From an uncultured Muribaculaceae bacterium (GTDB lineage Bacteria > Bacteroidota > Bacteroidia > Bacteroidales > Muribaculaceae), in contig CANRPJ010000006.1 of the NCBI GenBank assembly GCA_947632485.1, forward strand, positions 52,398 to 116,397: a DNA stretch of 64,000 bases. The letters run 5' to 3'. Position 1 is the stretch's first letter, and each line of letters begins with the position of its first letter. The translations under genes and the position numbers were made by a program. This document shows, in pieces, positions 43,402 through 51,672 of the stretch. Under the pieces are notes generated by a model. The model saw nothing but the letters and a program-made list of their open reading frames with translations, was not told where the DNA came from and ran no database searches.

Positions 43402-43946
43402 ATTCGTATTAATGCTGTTTTTCAAAGCAAATTTCGTCAGAATGCCCGGAATATGCAAGATTTTCACCGGAAATAGGCGCTTCGCAACGCTTTAATTTTG
43501 TACTTGTTTGTTGCGGAGCGGCGACGCTATGGCGATGGTGTCCGGGGTGTTCGGAAGCGGACAGTCGGACACAAAACGTCCGATTCCGGACGTTTTCTAA
43601 AACTAACTTCCGTTGATTATCAGGAGTTTAAGTTTATGGCACAGTTTTTGTGATTATTTTAACGTAAACTATTTGCTAACAAAATATTGCAGATATTGAG
43701 AACGATTATGATTACCGTGGTCTCGCTTATAAACGTAACTGATCCGGCTGGAGTTGCTAATGAGGCACCCACGCTGTGGGTTTATTGTGATGGTCGATGC
43801 GATGCCGCGGGTTCGCACCCGCGGTTACCCTCAGAAGCCCATGCCATGGGCTTTTCTGAAAAAAGTTGGTTGGGAGTGTCACAAAATGATGCATTGCTGT
43901 GTCTCAATAATAAAGAGTATTATTTAACATGTTCATATTGCCTGAG
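43402..43946. other. Intergenic region with four hairpins, no gene seen
   Basis: 545 bases before the next barrel gene. A perfect 10-bp hairpin AAAACGTCCG/CGGACGTTTT (43573-43596) lies among CGGAC repeats. Then come three clustered hairpins at 43767-43781 (ACCCAC/GTGGGT), 43805-43824 (CCGCGGGT/ACCCGCGG) and 43835-43853 (AAGCCCATG/CATGGGCTT). The cluster looks like a palindrome-rich REP-type element remnant, but no transposase is attached. Confidence 0.65.
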
Positions 43947-45986
43947 ATGAAGAAACTTGCTATCGCTTTTGCTGTATTATTCAGCACGTCTTTCCTTACG
44001 CTATCTGCGCAGGATACTATTTCGAGATCCGAAAAGGAGCAGATGAAGCTACTCGATGAAGTGATCATTGAGAGTCAGAGTATTGTGAGAACAAAAGACT
44101 ATGTGCTGATCCGTCCCACCAAAAATGAGCGTAGCCATGCCACCAATGCTATGGAGATGCTCGGCAATGTGATGCTACCAGGAGTAACTGTCAGTAGCTC
44201 CGGCATCTCTGTCTTAAATCAGGCTGCAGGCATCTTTCTTGACGGTGCGCCGGTACAGGCCGAAGATATCAATAAGATACGTCCGCAGGATATAGTAAAA
44301 GTTGAATTTATCGATAAACCGATAGGAAAATACGCTCAGTATCCCTATGCCTTCAATTTTGTACTCAAAAAGCAGGAGACTGGCGGTTATGTGCTTGGTA
44401 AAGGTGAGGAGACTCTCGGATTTCAGAACCGCAATTACGAATTAGCGGTAAGCATGAATCATAAGAACTCAACTTTCTCAGTATTCGGCGGAACGAAATA
44501 CAATAATCACGGCTACAATACAGAGGAATTTGAAGAGACGTATCGACTTGCTGACGGCACAATGACGCGTAGTGGAAACCGCGAGACAAGAAGCCGGGAA
44601 GCTACACATTATGGCCAGCTTAACTTCCGCAATTCAAATTCCAAGCATTTTTTTCAAGCAAAGGTATCACTATATTATAATGGAGGACCGCGTAAAAGCG
44701 AGATGGGTGAGGCCTACGACAACGGTTTGATCTCTGCATTCAGCTCATCAAGCTCAGCCCGCAGTCTGGCTCCGACGCTTGATATCTCAGCAAATTTTAA
44801 TCTGCCTAAAGGCCAGAATCTATCATTTATGGCTCAAGGCAAATATTCCCGGAATCACTATAACCGCCTATATTCCGAGGGATCTTTCAATACGCTTTCG
44901 AATCAGAAAGAAGATTCGTACTATATGTATCTGAGCGGGAACTATTCCAAGTCTTTCAAAGTCGGAACTCTCTCATTAAGCGCCTCTCATATCCGGAACT
45001 ATTGGAATACAGACGAAACAGGCTCTTACCCACTTATGCAGAAACTTAGGCAGAATGAAACAGTTGGATTCATTGGTTATAATGCTAATCTGAGTAACGA
45101 CTGGTATGTTAGTGGCAGATTTGGTATAGATGTGCTGCATCATGAGACAATTGGTTTGGAATCGTATTCAAACGTTTCCCCACGTCCAGATCTTTTTATA
45201 AGAAAGAGTTTCGGAAACCATCAGGTATCCGCTGGTTTCGGTTGGAATTCGTCATCATATTCCTCAAGCTATCTGACTGACAATGAAATCGCTGTTAATC
45301 CATGGCTAACAACTCGGGGAAATCCTGCTCTCAAAAAGCAACATGACATTACCGCAAACCTCAATTACGGCTACACTTCCGGAAAGTTTATCTTTTACAT
45401 AGGGCCCTCGTATAGCCATTATTACAATGTAGCCAATTATGATTATCTTCAAAGTGGCGACCATCTGACACGCACACTCAACCCATGCGACTATGACAAA
45501 TACAAAGTCCTTTTAGGAGCAATGGGGTCAGTAGGAAATTCCTTAAAGTTCAACTTTGCCACATCTTTCGAACATTACGGGAGCCAGGGATTTCTAAACC
45601 GTAATCTTAATCACGTGACGATTGCCGGCTCACTGAACTGGTATGTAGGTAATTTCCGGTTCAATCCATCGGTAGGCTGGGGCTCAAGAGATTTGTCGTT
45701 ATGGAGCGGAATGACAACGCGTAAATCACCGAGATACTCGCTTACGGTTTCCTACGGTTGGAAAAACCTGTATGTGGGACTGAAGACAGATTCACCCTTC
45801 AGTAAAATAAGAAATTACAGCGATTACACATCGGATTTATTTTATTCGAATACAATCAGCTGCGACCGTATGGACTCGCGCTATCTGACTCTGACAGTGC
45901 AGTATTCGCTTGATTTCGGACGCAAGACTCAGAAAGATTACCACTATGTAGAAGGTGGTCCCGAATCATCGATCAACCGCCTATGA
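43947..45986 (+). CDS. Outer-membrane TonB-dependent-receptor-like protein
   Basis: A 679-residue outer-membrane protein starting MKKLAIAFAVLFSTSFLTLS. A TonB-box-like LLDEVIIESQSI leads into a plug (AMEMLGNVMLPGVTVSSSGISVLNQAAGIFLDGAPV) and then a barrel with the family segment PWLTTRGNPALKKQHDITANLNYGY. It lacks the N-terminal carboxypeptidase-regulatory domain of SusC. No SusD partner is adjacent, so the ligand is open. The C-terminus reads SSINRL, similar to the barrel gene at 51638, rather than ending in an aromatic residue. Confidence 0.82.
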   Translation: MKKLAIAFAVLFSTSFLTLSAQDTISRSEKEQMKLLDEVIIESQSIVRTKDYVLIRPTKNERSHATNAMEMLGNVMLPGVTVSSSGISVLNQAAGIFLDGAPVQAEDINKIRPQDIVKVEFIDKPIGKYAQYPYAFNFVLKKQETGGYVLGKGEETLGFQNRNYELAVSMNHKNSTFSVFGGTKYNNHGYNTEEFEETYRLADGTMTRSGNRETRSREATHYGQLNFRNSNSKHFFQAKVSLYYNGGPRKSEMGEAYDNGLISAFSSSSSARSLAPTLDISANFNLPKGQNLSFMAQGKYSRNHYNRLYSEGSFNTLSNQKEDSYYMYLSGNYSKSFKVGTLSLSASHIRNYWNTDETGSYPLMQKLRQNETVGFIGYNANLSNDWYVSGRFGIDVLHHETIGLESYSNVSPRPDLFIRKSFGNHQVSAGFGWNSSSYSSSYLTDNEIAVNPWLTTRGNPALKKQHDITANLNYGYTSGKFIFYIGPSYSHYYNVANYDYLQSGDHLTRTLNPCDYDKYKVLLGAMGSVGNSLKFNFATSFEHYGSQGFLNRNLNHVTIAGSLNWYVGNFRFNPSVGWGSRDLSLWSGMTTRKSPRYSLTVSYGWKNLYVGLKTDSPFSKIRNYSDYTSDLFYSNTISCDRMDSRYLTLTVQYSLDFGRKTQKDYHYVEGGPESSINRL

Positions 45987-46086
45987 AAGGGGTTTAGGAT
46001 AAAGCGGATCTCATCGGGAGATGAGGGGGGCGCAGAGGGAGGAGTTTTCACAAGCTGAAGCCTACGCTCCTTGCACCACATGACTG

Positions 46087-46159
46087 CCTTGACACGGTTT
46101 TGGGGTTATGTCGCTATCACCCAGCGATATAGCCTCTTGTCAATGTCAAGGCTGTCAAG
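46087..46159 (+). repeat. CTTGACA intergenic element, copy 1
   Basis: Starts CCTTGACACGG and ends TGTCAAGGCTGTCAAG, so it can form a stem-loop. It is shared with 51543-51615 and 54925-54998 and lies 3' of an outer-membrane barrel gene each time (a fragment in the third case). Confidence 0.65.
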
Positions 46160-46222
46160 GGGCCTTTCGGTGAGGGGACTGATTTGAGGGCTGGTTTTTC
46201 GGCAAGTTTTGTTAAAAAAAGC

Positions 46223-46230
46223 TACCTTTG
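46223..46230 (+). promoter_or_regulatory. -7 box immediately upstream of mgtE
   Basis: TACCTTTG ends 6 bases before the mgtE ATG at 46237, leaving almost no leader. No magnesium riboswitch fits between. Confidence 0.6.
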
Positions 46231-46236
46231 CAGTTG

Positions 46237-47601
46237 ATGAAGGAGTTTACCGACGAAGATCTGGAGCGCATCGAGGCTTATGCCCATGCCAACGATGTGG
46301 AGGCTGCCCGCAGGGAGGTGAGCGAGCTGCACCCGGCCGATGTGGCCGAGCTGCTGCGCGGGCTCGACCTTGAGGAGGCGGAGTGGGTATTCAATCTCCT
46401 GCCCGACAATGAGATCAAGGCCGATGTGCTGATGGAGCTCGACGAGGAAGACCGCAAGAAGCTCCTCGAGAATATGGCTCCCGAAGAGATCGGCCATTTC
46501 ATTGATCTTCTCGATACGGACGATGCCGTTGACCTTATTCAGGAGCTCGATGAGGAGGATCGCGACGAGGTGATCCAGCACATCGACGATGTGGAGCAGG
46601 CTGGCGATATCGTGGATCTTCTTCAGTATGACGAGGATACGGCCGGCGGCCTGATGGGCACGGAGATGATCGAGGTCAACGAGAATCTGTCGATGCCGGA
46701 GTGCCTGCGCGAGATGCGCCGGCAGGCGGAGGATATGGACGATATCTACAACGTCTACGTGATCGACGATGACCACAGGCTCCGCGGAGTGCTCCCGCTG
46801 AAGAAGATGATCACTCACCCGAGCGTATCGAAGGTAAAGCATGTGATGGAGACCGATCCGGTATCAGTCCGGACCGATACACCAGTCGACGATGTGGCGC
46901 TTGATTTCGAGAAGTATGACCTTGTGGCGATGCCTGTGGTCGACAGTATCGGGCGCCTGGTGGGCCAGATCACGGTAGACGACGTGATGGACGAGCAGCG
47001 CGAGCAGCGTGAGCGCGATTATCAGCTTGCTTCCGGTATATCGTCGGATATTGATGCCGACGACACTATCTTCGCGCAGACGAAGGCGCGTCTGCCCTGG
47101 CTGCTCATCGGCCTGGTGGGCGGAATAGTCAACTCGCTGATTCTCGGAGGTTTCGAGCAGCAGATAGCGCAGGTCACCGCGCTGGCTATCTTCATTCCCC
47201 TGATAGGAGGCACCGGCGGCAACGTAGGAGTGCAGGCGAGCGCTATCGTGGTGCAGGGTCTTGCCAACGGCCGTCTCGATCTTAAGGAGTTCTGGGAGCA
47301 GATCCGCCGCGGAGTGATGGTGGCGCTGCTTAATGCGGTGGTTATCTCGGGGCTTATCTTTGTCTACAATATGCTGATGCTCCCGGGCGACTGGGCGGTG
47401 ACGGTAAGCGTGGCGGCTTCGCTCTTCTGCGTAGTGATATTCGCTACAATTTTCGGTACCCTTGTGCCTCTCACCCTCGAGAAGCTTAATATCAACCCGG
47501 CGCTCGCTACCGGGCCTTTCATACAGATTACCAACGATGTGGTGGGACTGCTGATCTATGTGGGCCTCTCCACATGGATGCTCCATATCCTACCCCGCTG
47601 A
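46237..47601 (+). CDS. mgtE: Magnesium transporter MgtE
   Basis: A 454-residue magnesium channel with a cytosolic superhelical N-domain (repeated LHPADVAELLRGL and LDEEDRKKLLENM type helices), a CBS pair (MTHPSVSKVKHVMETDPVSVRTDTPVDDVAL and VVDSIGRLVGQITVDDVMD regions) and a C-terminal membrane domain of five helices (GLVGGIVNSLIL, GTGGNVGVQASAIVVQGLANG). CBS magnesium binding gates the pore. The start was set at 46237 after the -7 box. It is followed 7 bases later by mutS. Confidence 0.95.
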   Translation: MKEFTDEDLERIEAYAHANDVEAARREVSELHPADVAELLRGLDLEEAEWVFNLLPDNEIKADVLMELDEEDRKKLLENMAPEEIGHFIDLLDTDDAVDLIQELDEEDRDEVIQHIDDVEQAGDIVDLLQYDEDTAGGLMGTEMIEVNENLSMPECLREMRRQAEDMDDIYNVYVIDDDHRLRGVLPLKKMITHPSVSKVKHVMETDPVSVRTDTPVDDVALDFEKYDLVAMPVVDSIGRLVGQITVDDVMDEQREQRERDYQLASGISSDIDADDTIFAQTKARLPWLLIGLVGGIVNSLILGGFEQQIAQVTALAIFIPLIGGTGGNVGVQASAIVVQGLANGRLDLKEFWEQIRRGVMVALLNAVVISGLIFVYNMLMLPGDWAVTVSVAASLFCVVIFATIFGTLVPLTLEKLNINPALATGPFIQITNDVVGLLIYVGLSTWMLHILPR

Positions 47602-47608
47602 CGAAGCT

Positions 47609-50233
47609 ATGGCTAAAGGGAAAGAAGACAACTCGTTGATGGCCCAGTACGACGAGATGAAGCGGCGTCACCCCGACGCTCTGCTCCTCTTCCGTGTGGG
47701 CGATTTCTACGAGACTTTCGGCCGCGATGCCATCGATGCGAGCTCAATCCTGGGCATTACGCTCACGAAGCGCGGCAACGGCTACGCCAAGAGCATAGAG
47801 CTCGCCGGCTTCCCCCACCATGCGCTCGACACCTATCTGCCGCGCCTCGTGCGCGCCGGCCGGAGGGTGGCTATCTGCGAGCAGCTGGAAGATCCGAAGC
47901 TCACCAAGAAGCTGGTGAAGAGAGGAATAACGGAGCTTGTAACCCCGGGAGTGAATCTCTCCGACAGCGCCCTATCAGAGAGCGCCAACAATTATCTGGC
48001 GGGGGTGCACTTCGGCAAGAATGCCGTAGGAGTGGCCTTTCTCGATGCCTCCACGGGCGAGTTCCTGTGCGCGTCGGGATCGGTAGCCTATGTCGATAAG
48101 CTGCTTTCAGCCATCGCCCCCAAGGAGCTGCTGCTGATGCGCGGCCTGAGGAGCAAGGCGGCCGAGGCGTTCAGCCTGCGCTGCTCCCGCTTCGAGCTCG
48201 AGGAGTGGGTATATACCGATGAGGCGGCGCGCGAGAGGCTGCTGGCTCATTTCAAGACCTCTACGCTCAAAGGCTTCGGGGTCGACGATATGCCTGAGGC
48301 GGTGATCGCCGCCGGCAGCCTGCTGCGCTATCTCGACCAGACGCATCATACCGCCATAGGCCACATAACCTCGCTGGCGCGGATCGATGAAGACCGCTTC
48401 GTGAGGCTCGACAGCTTCACGGTTCGCAATCTGGAGATTCTCGCCCCGATGAATCCCGACGGCATGGCTCTCTTCGATGTGGTGAGGCGCACGCTCACGC
48501 CGATGGGCGAGAGACTGCTGCGTAAGTGGCTGGTATTTCCGCTGCTTGATGCCGACAGGATCCGCCGGCGCCACGATATGGTGGAGCATCTGCTTCTCAA
48601 CCGCGAGGTGCGCGACCGCGCCGCGGAGCAGCTGCGTGGCATGGGCGATCTGGAGAAACTCGCCGCCCGCAGCGCTACCCAGCGCATTGGCCCCAGGCAG
48701 CTCCTTCAGGTAGCGGCGGGGCTCAAGGCGGCAGGTGCGGTAAAGACGCTTCTGGAAGACTCCGGGTGCGCCGCGCTGAGCGATCTGGCGGCGAAGATTG
48801 ACCCCTGCTCGGAGCTTGCCGATACGATCGAGGCGGTGATTGCCGCCGACGCTCCTGTGCAGGCCTCGAAAGGCGGCGTGATAGCCGACGGGGTCGATTC
48901 CGAGCTCGATGAGCTCCGGAGCCTGGCAAGCGGGGGGCGCGATGCCCTGAAGCAGATATGCGACCGCGAGATCGAGGCTACCGGAATCCAGTCGCTGAAG
49001 ATAGGCTTCAACAATGTGTTTGGCTACTATATCGAGGTGCGCAATACGCATCGCGACAAGGTGCCGCAGAACTGGATACGGAAGCAGACGCTCGTGAACG
49101 CCGAGCGCTATATCACCCCGGAGCTTAAGGAATACGAGCAGAAAATAATGGGCGCCGAAGAGCGGATAGCCGCCATCGAAGCGAGGATTTTTCAGGATCT
49201 TGTGGCTCACACGGCGGCTAAGGTGGTTGAGATTCAGCGAGATGCTTCGGCGCTGGCTACGCTCGACGTGTTGCTGTCGTTTGCCGCCGTGGCTCTCGAC
49301 TATGACTATTGCCGCCCGGAGATCAACGATTCCCTGCGGCTTGAGATAACCGACGGGCGCCACCCGGTGATAGAGCGGCGTCTTCCCCCGGGCGAGCCCT
49401 ATGTGAGCAATTCCGTGACGCTCGACTCCTCAGGCCCGCAGATCATGATGATTACCGGCCCCAACATGAGCGGAAAATCAGCTCTCCTGCGCCAGACGGC
49501 GCTGATAGTGCTGCTGGCCCAGGCGGGTAGTTTCGTGCCCGCACGAGCCGCGAAAATCGGTCTGGTCGACAAGATTTTTACCCGCGTGGGCGCTTCCGAT
49601 AATCTATCGCTCGGCGAGTCAACCTTCATGGTAGAGATGAGCGAGGCTGCCTCGATTCTCAATAATATGAGTCCACGGTCGCTGATTCTGTTCGACGAGC
49701 TCGGCAGAGGCACATCGACCTACGACGGCATCTCAATCGCCTGGGCAATAGTAGAATATATCCACGAAAACGGGCGTTGCCTGCCGCGCACTCTCTTCGC
49801 CACCCATTACCACGAGCTCAACGAGATGGAGAAGAGCTTCCCCAGAATCGCCAATTTCAACGTGTCGGTTCAGGAATCAGGGGGAAAGGTGGTGTTTCTC
49901 CGCAAGCTGGTGCGGGGAGGTTCGGCCCATAGCTTCGGTATCCATGTGGCCGCGGTGGCAGGGGTGCCTCCAAGCATCGTGAAGCGGGCGGGACAGGTGC
50001 TCGAAGGACTCGAAAAGGCGGGTGCGTCGGTGTCGGCTCCCACTCCGGGCAAGGCCGGGGTAGAGGAGATAGCACGCCAACGCGAAGGCTATCAACTATC
50101 TTTCTTCCAGCTCGATGACCCGCTTCTTTCGCAGCTGCGCGACCGCCTGATAGGGCTCGACATCGACAACCTTACTCCCCTTCAGGCGCTCAACTCCCTC
50201 CACGAGCTCCGCTCCCTCCTCACCGGCAAATGA
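47609..50233 (+). CDS. mutS: DNA mismatch repair protein MutS
   Basis: An 874-residue MutS that recognises mismatches and starts repair with MutL. The mismatch-binding motif FYE lies in RVGDFYETFG near residue 35. The Walker A TGPNMSGKSALLRQ is at about 616-623, followed by SLGESTFMVEMSE, LFDELGRGTSTYDG (Walker B) and the ATHYHEL region. I took ATG 47609, just after the mgtE stop; an upstream frame overlaps mgtE. Length is normal. The downstream DNA is palindrome-rich. Confidence 0.97.
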   Translation: MAKGKEDNSLMAQYDEMKRRHPDALLLFRVGDFYETFGRDAIDASSILGITLTKRGNGYAKSIELAGFPHHALDTYLPRLVRAGRRVAICEQLEDPKLTKKLVKRGITELVTPGVNLSDSALSESANNYLAGVHFGKNAVGVAFLDASTGEFLCASGSVAYVDKLLSAIAPKELLLMRGLRSKAAEAFSLRCSRFELEEWVYTDEAARERLLAHFKTSTLKGFGVDDMPEAVIAAGSLLRYLDQTHHTAIGHITSLARIDEDRFVRLDSFTVRNLEILAPMNPDGMALFDVVRRTLTPMGERLLRKWLVFPLLDADRIRRRHDMVEHLLLNREVRDRAAEQLRGMGDLEKLAARSATQRIGPRQLLQVAAGLKAAGAVKTLLEDSGCAALSDLAAKIDPCSELADTIEAVIAADAPVQASKGGVIADGVDSELDELRSLASGGRDALKQICDREIEATGIQSLKIGFNNVFGYYIEVRNTHRDKVPQNWIRKQTLVNAERYITPELKEYEQKIMGAEERIAAIEARIFQDLVAHTAAKVVEIQRDASALATLDVLLSFAAVALDYDYCRPEINDSLRLEITDGRHPVIERRLPPGEPYVSNSVTLDSSGPQIMMITGPNMSGKSALLRQTALIVLLAQAGSFVPARAAKIGLVDKIFTRVGASDNLSLGESTFMVEMSEAASILNNMSPRSLILFDELGRGTSTYDGISIAWAIVEYIHENGRCLPRTLFATHYHELNEMEKSFPRIANFNVSVQESGGKVVFLRKLVRGGSAHSFGIHVAAVAGVPPSIVKRAGQVLEGLEKAGASVSAPTPGKAGVEEIARQREGYQLSFFQLDDPLLSQLRDRLIGLDIDNLTPLQALNSLHELRSLLTGK

Positions 50234-50348
50234 CCCCGCCTCAAAACTCAAGAGTTTCGAGTATAGCCGTAAAGATCTTGTGAAAACGCAGAAAGTTTCA
50301 GTCTATAATCGAAACTCTCTCATCTCTCGCCCGTCTCAGAACCCCCGA

Positions 50349-50667
50349 AAGGCGCTCCATCGCTACGTAGTAGCAAGGCATACAGATTTCTGAGGGTGTC
50401 GGAGCGCCGCGAGGCGCATCATCGCTGCGTATCAGCGATACATATATCAGCAGGCACGGCATACAGCGGAGCGCCGCTGGCACCTCATCGCTGCGTAGCA
50501 GCGGTGCATATATCAGCAGGCACGGCATACAGCGGAGCGCCGCGAGGCGCATCATCGCTGCGTATCAACGAGGCATATATCAGCAGGCACGGCATACAGC
50601 GGAGCGCCGTGAGGCGCATCATCGCTGCGTATCAACGAGGCATATATCAGCAGGCACGGCATACAGC
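50349..50667 (+). repeat. Tandem palindromic array A, left of IS copy 1
   Basis: Four units of 66-67 bp start at 50401, 50468, 50534 and 50601, with a degenerate unit before them from about 50349. Each starts GGAGCGCC and contains CGCTGCGTATC-type and GGCATATATCAGCAGG segments; the last two are nearly identical. Open frames through the array are artefacts. Confidence 0.85.
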
Positions 50668-50741
50668 GGAGCGCCGTGAGGCGCGAGATTGTGGTTAACC
50701 CTGTACGACCGAAGGGAGTGCAGGGATAGAGCGTATCTCTA

Positions 50742-51276
50742 AAACAGAGCTGCGGAGCTGCGATGTTGTGACGGGAGACCTATCTCATATCCCTATCGTC
50801 ATACGTGACCCCAGAAGCCTCATAAAGACCTTTCAACTCATCATCAAACGACTTATGCAAATGGTGTTGCTCCTGATTCTTGATATACTCTATTACGCTC
50901 AATTTTGATTGTGGAGAAACGGAGCTTGCATAATAACCGTAAGCCCAACCGCAAAAAGTAGTGAATCTGTTATCCGCAGACAACCAACCACTTGAGAAGG
51001 ATTTAATATCACGCAGTAAAGATGCCAAAGCAATGGTTGGATTCAAATCGAGTAATATATGCACATGGTTCTCCACCCCGCCGATACGAATTAGCTTGCT
51101 TTTATTGTCGGTAATGATCTTCCAAATAAATCGGTATAGATCCTCGCGAAACGTAAGGGGGATCGTATTTTCGCGTCTTTTGGTGCAGAATACGATGTGG
51201 TAGTGTGCTGTTACTTTACTCATTTTGCAAAGGTAGCGATTCTGAGTCACAACATCGCAGCTCCGCAGCTCTGTTT
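50742..51276 (-). mobile_element. IS200-like element, copy 1 (535 bp, perfect 31-bp inverted ends)
   Basis: The ends 50742-50772 and 51246-51276 are exact inverted repeats of 31 bases. The unit appears identical by eye to 54058-54592. Beyond the ends, inverted symmetry continues through a segment containing CCCTGTACGACCGAAGGGAG into the arrays on both sides. Classical IS200 elements lack terminal inverted repeats, so the symmetry is unusual. Confidence 0.85.
50780..51223 (-). CDS. tnpA: IS200-like Y1 transposase (TnpA), copy 1
   Basis: 147 residues from the ATG at 51223, which follows a TACCTTTG box (51235-51228) by only 4 bases. It is a Y1 HUH single-strand transposase: MSKVTAHYHIVFCTKRREN, HUH motif in GGVENHVHILLDL, a helix with the catalytic Tyr in SVIEYIKNQEQHH. 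It cuts and joins single-stranded DNA at hairpin-marked ends. Given the surrounding palindromic arrays it could also be described as a RAYT, but its ends are those of an IS. No TnpB is present. Confidence 0.92.
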   Translation of the reverse strand: MSKVTAHYHIVFCTKRRENTIPLTFREDLYRFIWKIITDNKSKLIRIGGVENHVHILLDLNPTIALASLLRDIKSFSSGWLSADNRFTTFCGWAYGYYASSVSPQSKLSVIEYIKNQEQHHLHKSFDDELKGLYEASGVTYDDRDMR

Positions 51277-51343
51277 ATGTGATGGACTCCTCTCCCTGCA
51301 CTCCCTTCGGTCGTACAGGGTTAACCACAATCCCGCGCCTCAC

Positions 51344-51520
51344 GGCGCTCCGAGGTGCGGCCATGCCTCACGGCTATATGCCTCGCTGCTACGTAGCGAT
51401 GATACGCCAAGGGCGCTCCGAGGTGCGGCCATGCCTTACGGCTATATGCCTCGCTGCTACGTAGCGATAGTGCGCCTCGCGGCGCTCCGAGGTACAGCTA
51501 TGCCTCTGCGCTACGCGGAA
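51344..51520 (-). repeat. Palindromic array B, right of IS copy 1 (inverted)
   Basis: About 2.5 units of 68-69 bp start at 51344, 51412 and 51481. They run in the opposite orientation to array A and contain GGCGCTCCGAGGTGCGGCC and the perfect palindrome GCTACGTAGC. Confidence 0.8.
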
Positions 51521-51531
51521 AGGGTGGCGGC

Positions 51532-51672
51532 AGTAGAGGGCGCCTTGACACGGAATGGGGCTTACAGGGCTGGAAGTGTGGCGATTAGGTGCTGTTTCGT
51601 GTCAAGGCTGTCAAGCCACCTGTCCGTGGACAGGGGATTAGAGGCGGTTGATTTCGTCGGAGCGGACGGATT
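51532..51672. repeat. Duplicated segment, copy 1 (CTTGACA element plus receptor 3' end)
   Basis: About 140 bases are repeated at 54915-55052 with few differences. The segment holds the CCTTGACACGG/TGTCAAGG stem and reaches 35 bases into the 3' end of the receptor gene. Confidence 0.8.

Noticed and set aside
46160..46236. Magnesium riboswitch upstream of mgtE
   Set aside because: The -7 box is only 6 bases from the ATG, so there is no room for a leader RNA.
50396..50698. A 100-codon frame with repeated AYSGAP/RCVSAIHIS-like residues through array A
   Set aside because: Produced by the 66-67-bp palindromic repeats; different arrays give unrelated peptides in other frames.
50349..51520. CRISPR array
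   Set aside because: Units are contiguous 66-69-bp repeats without unique spacers, are palindromic, invert across the IS, and no cas genes are present.
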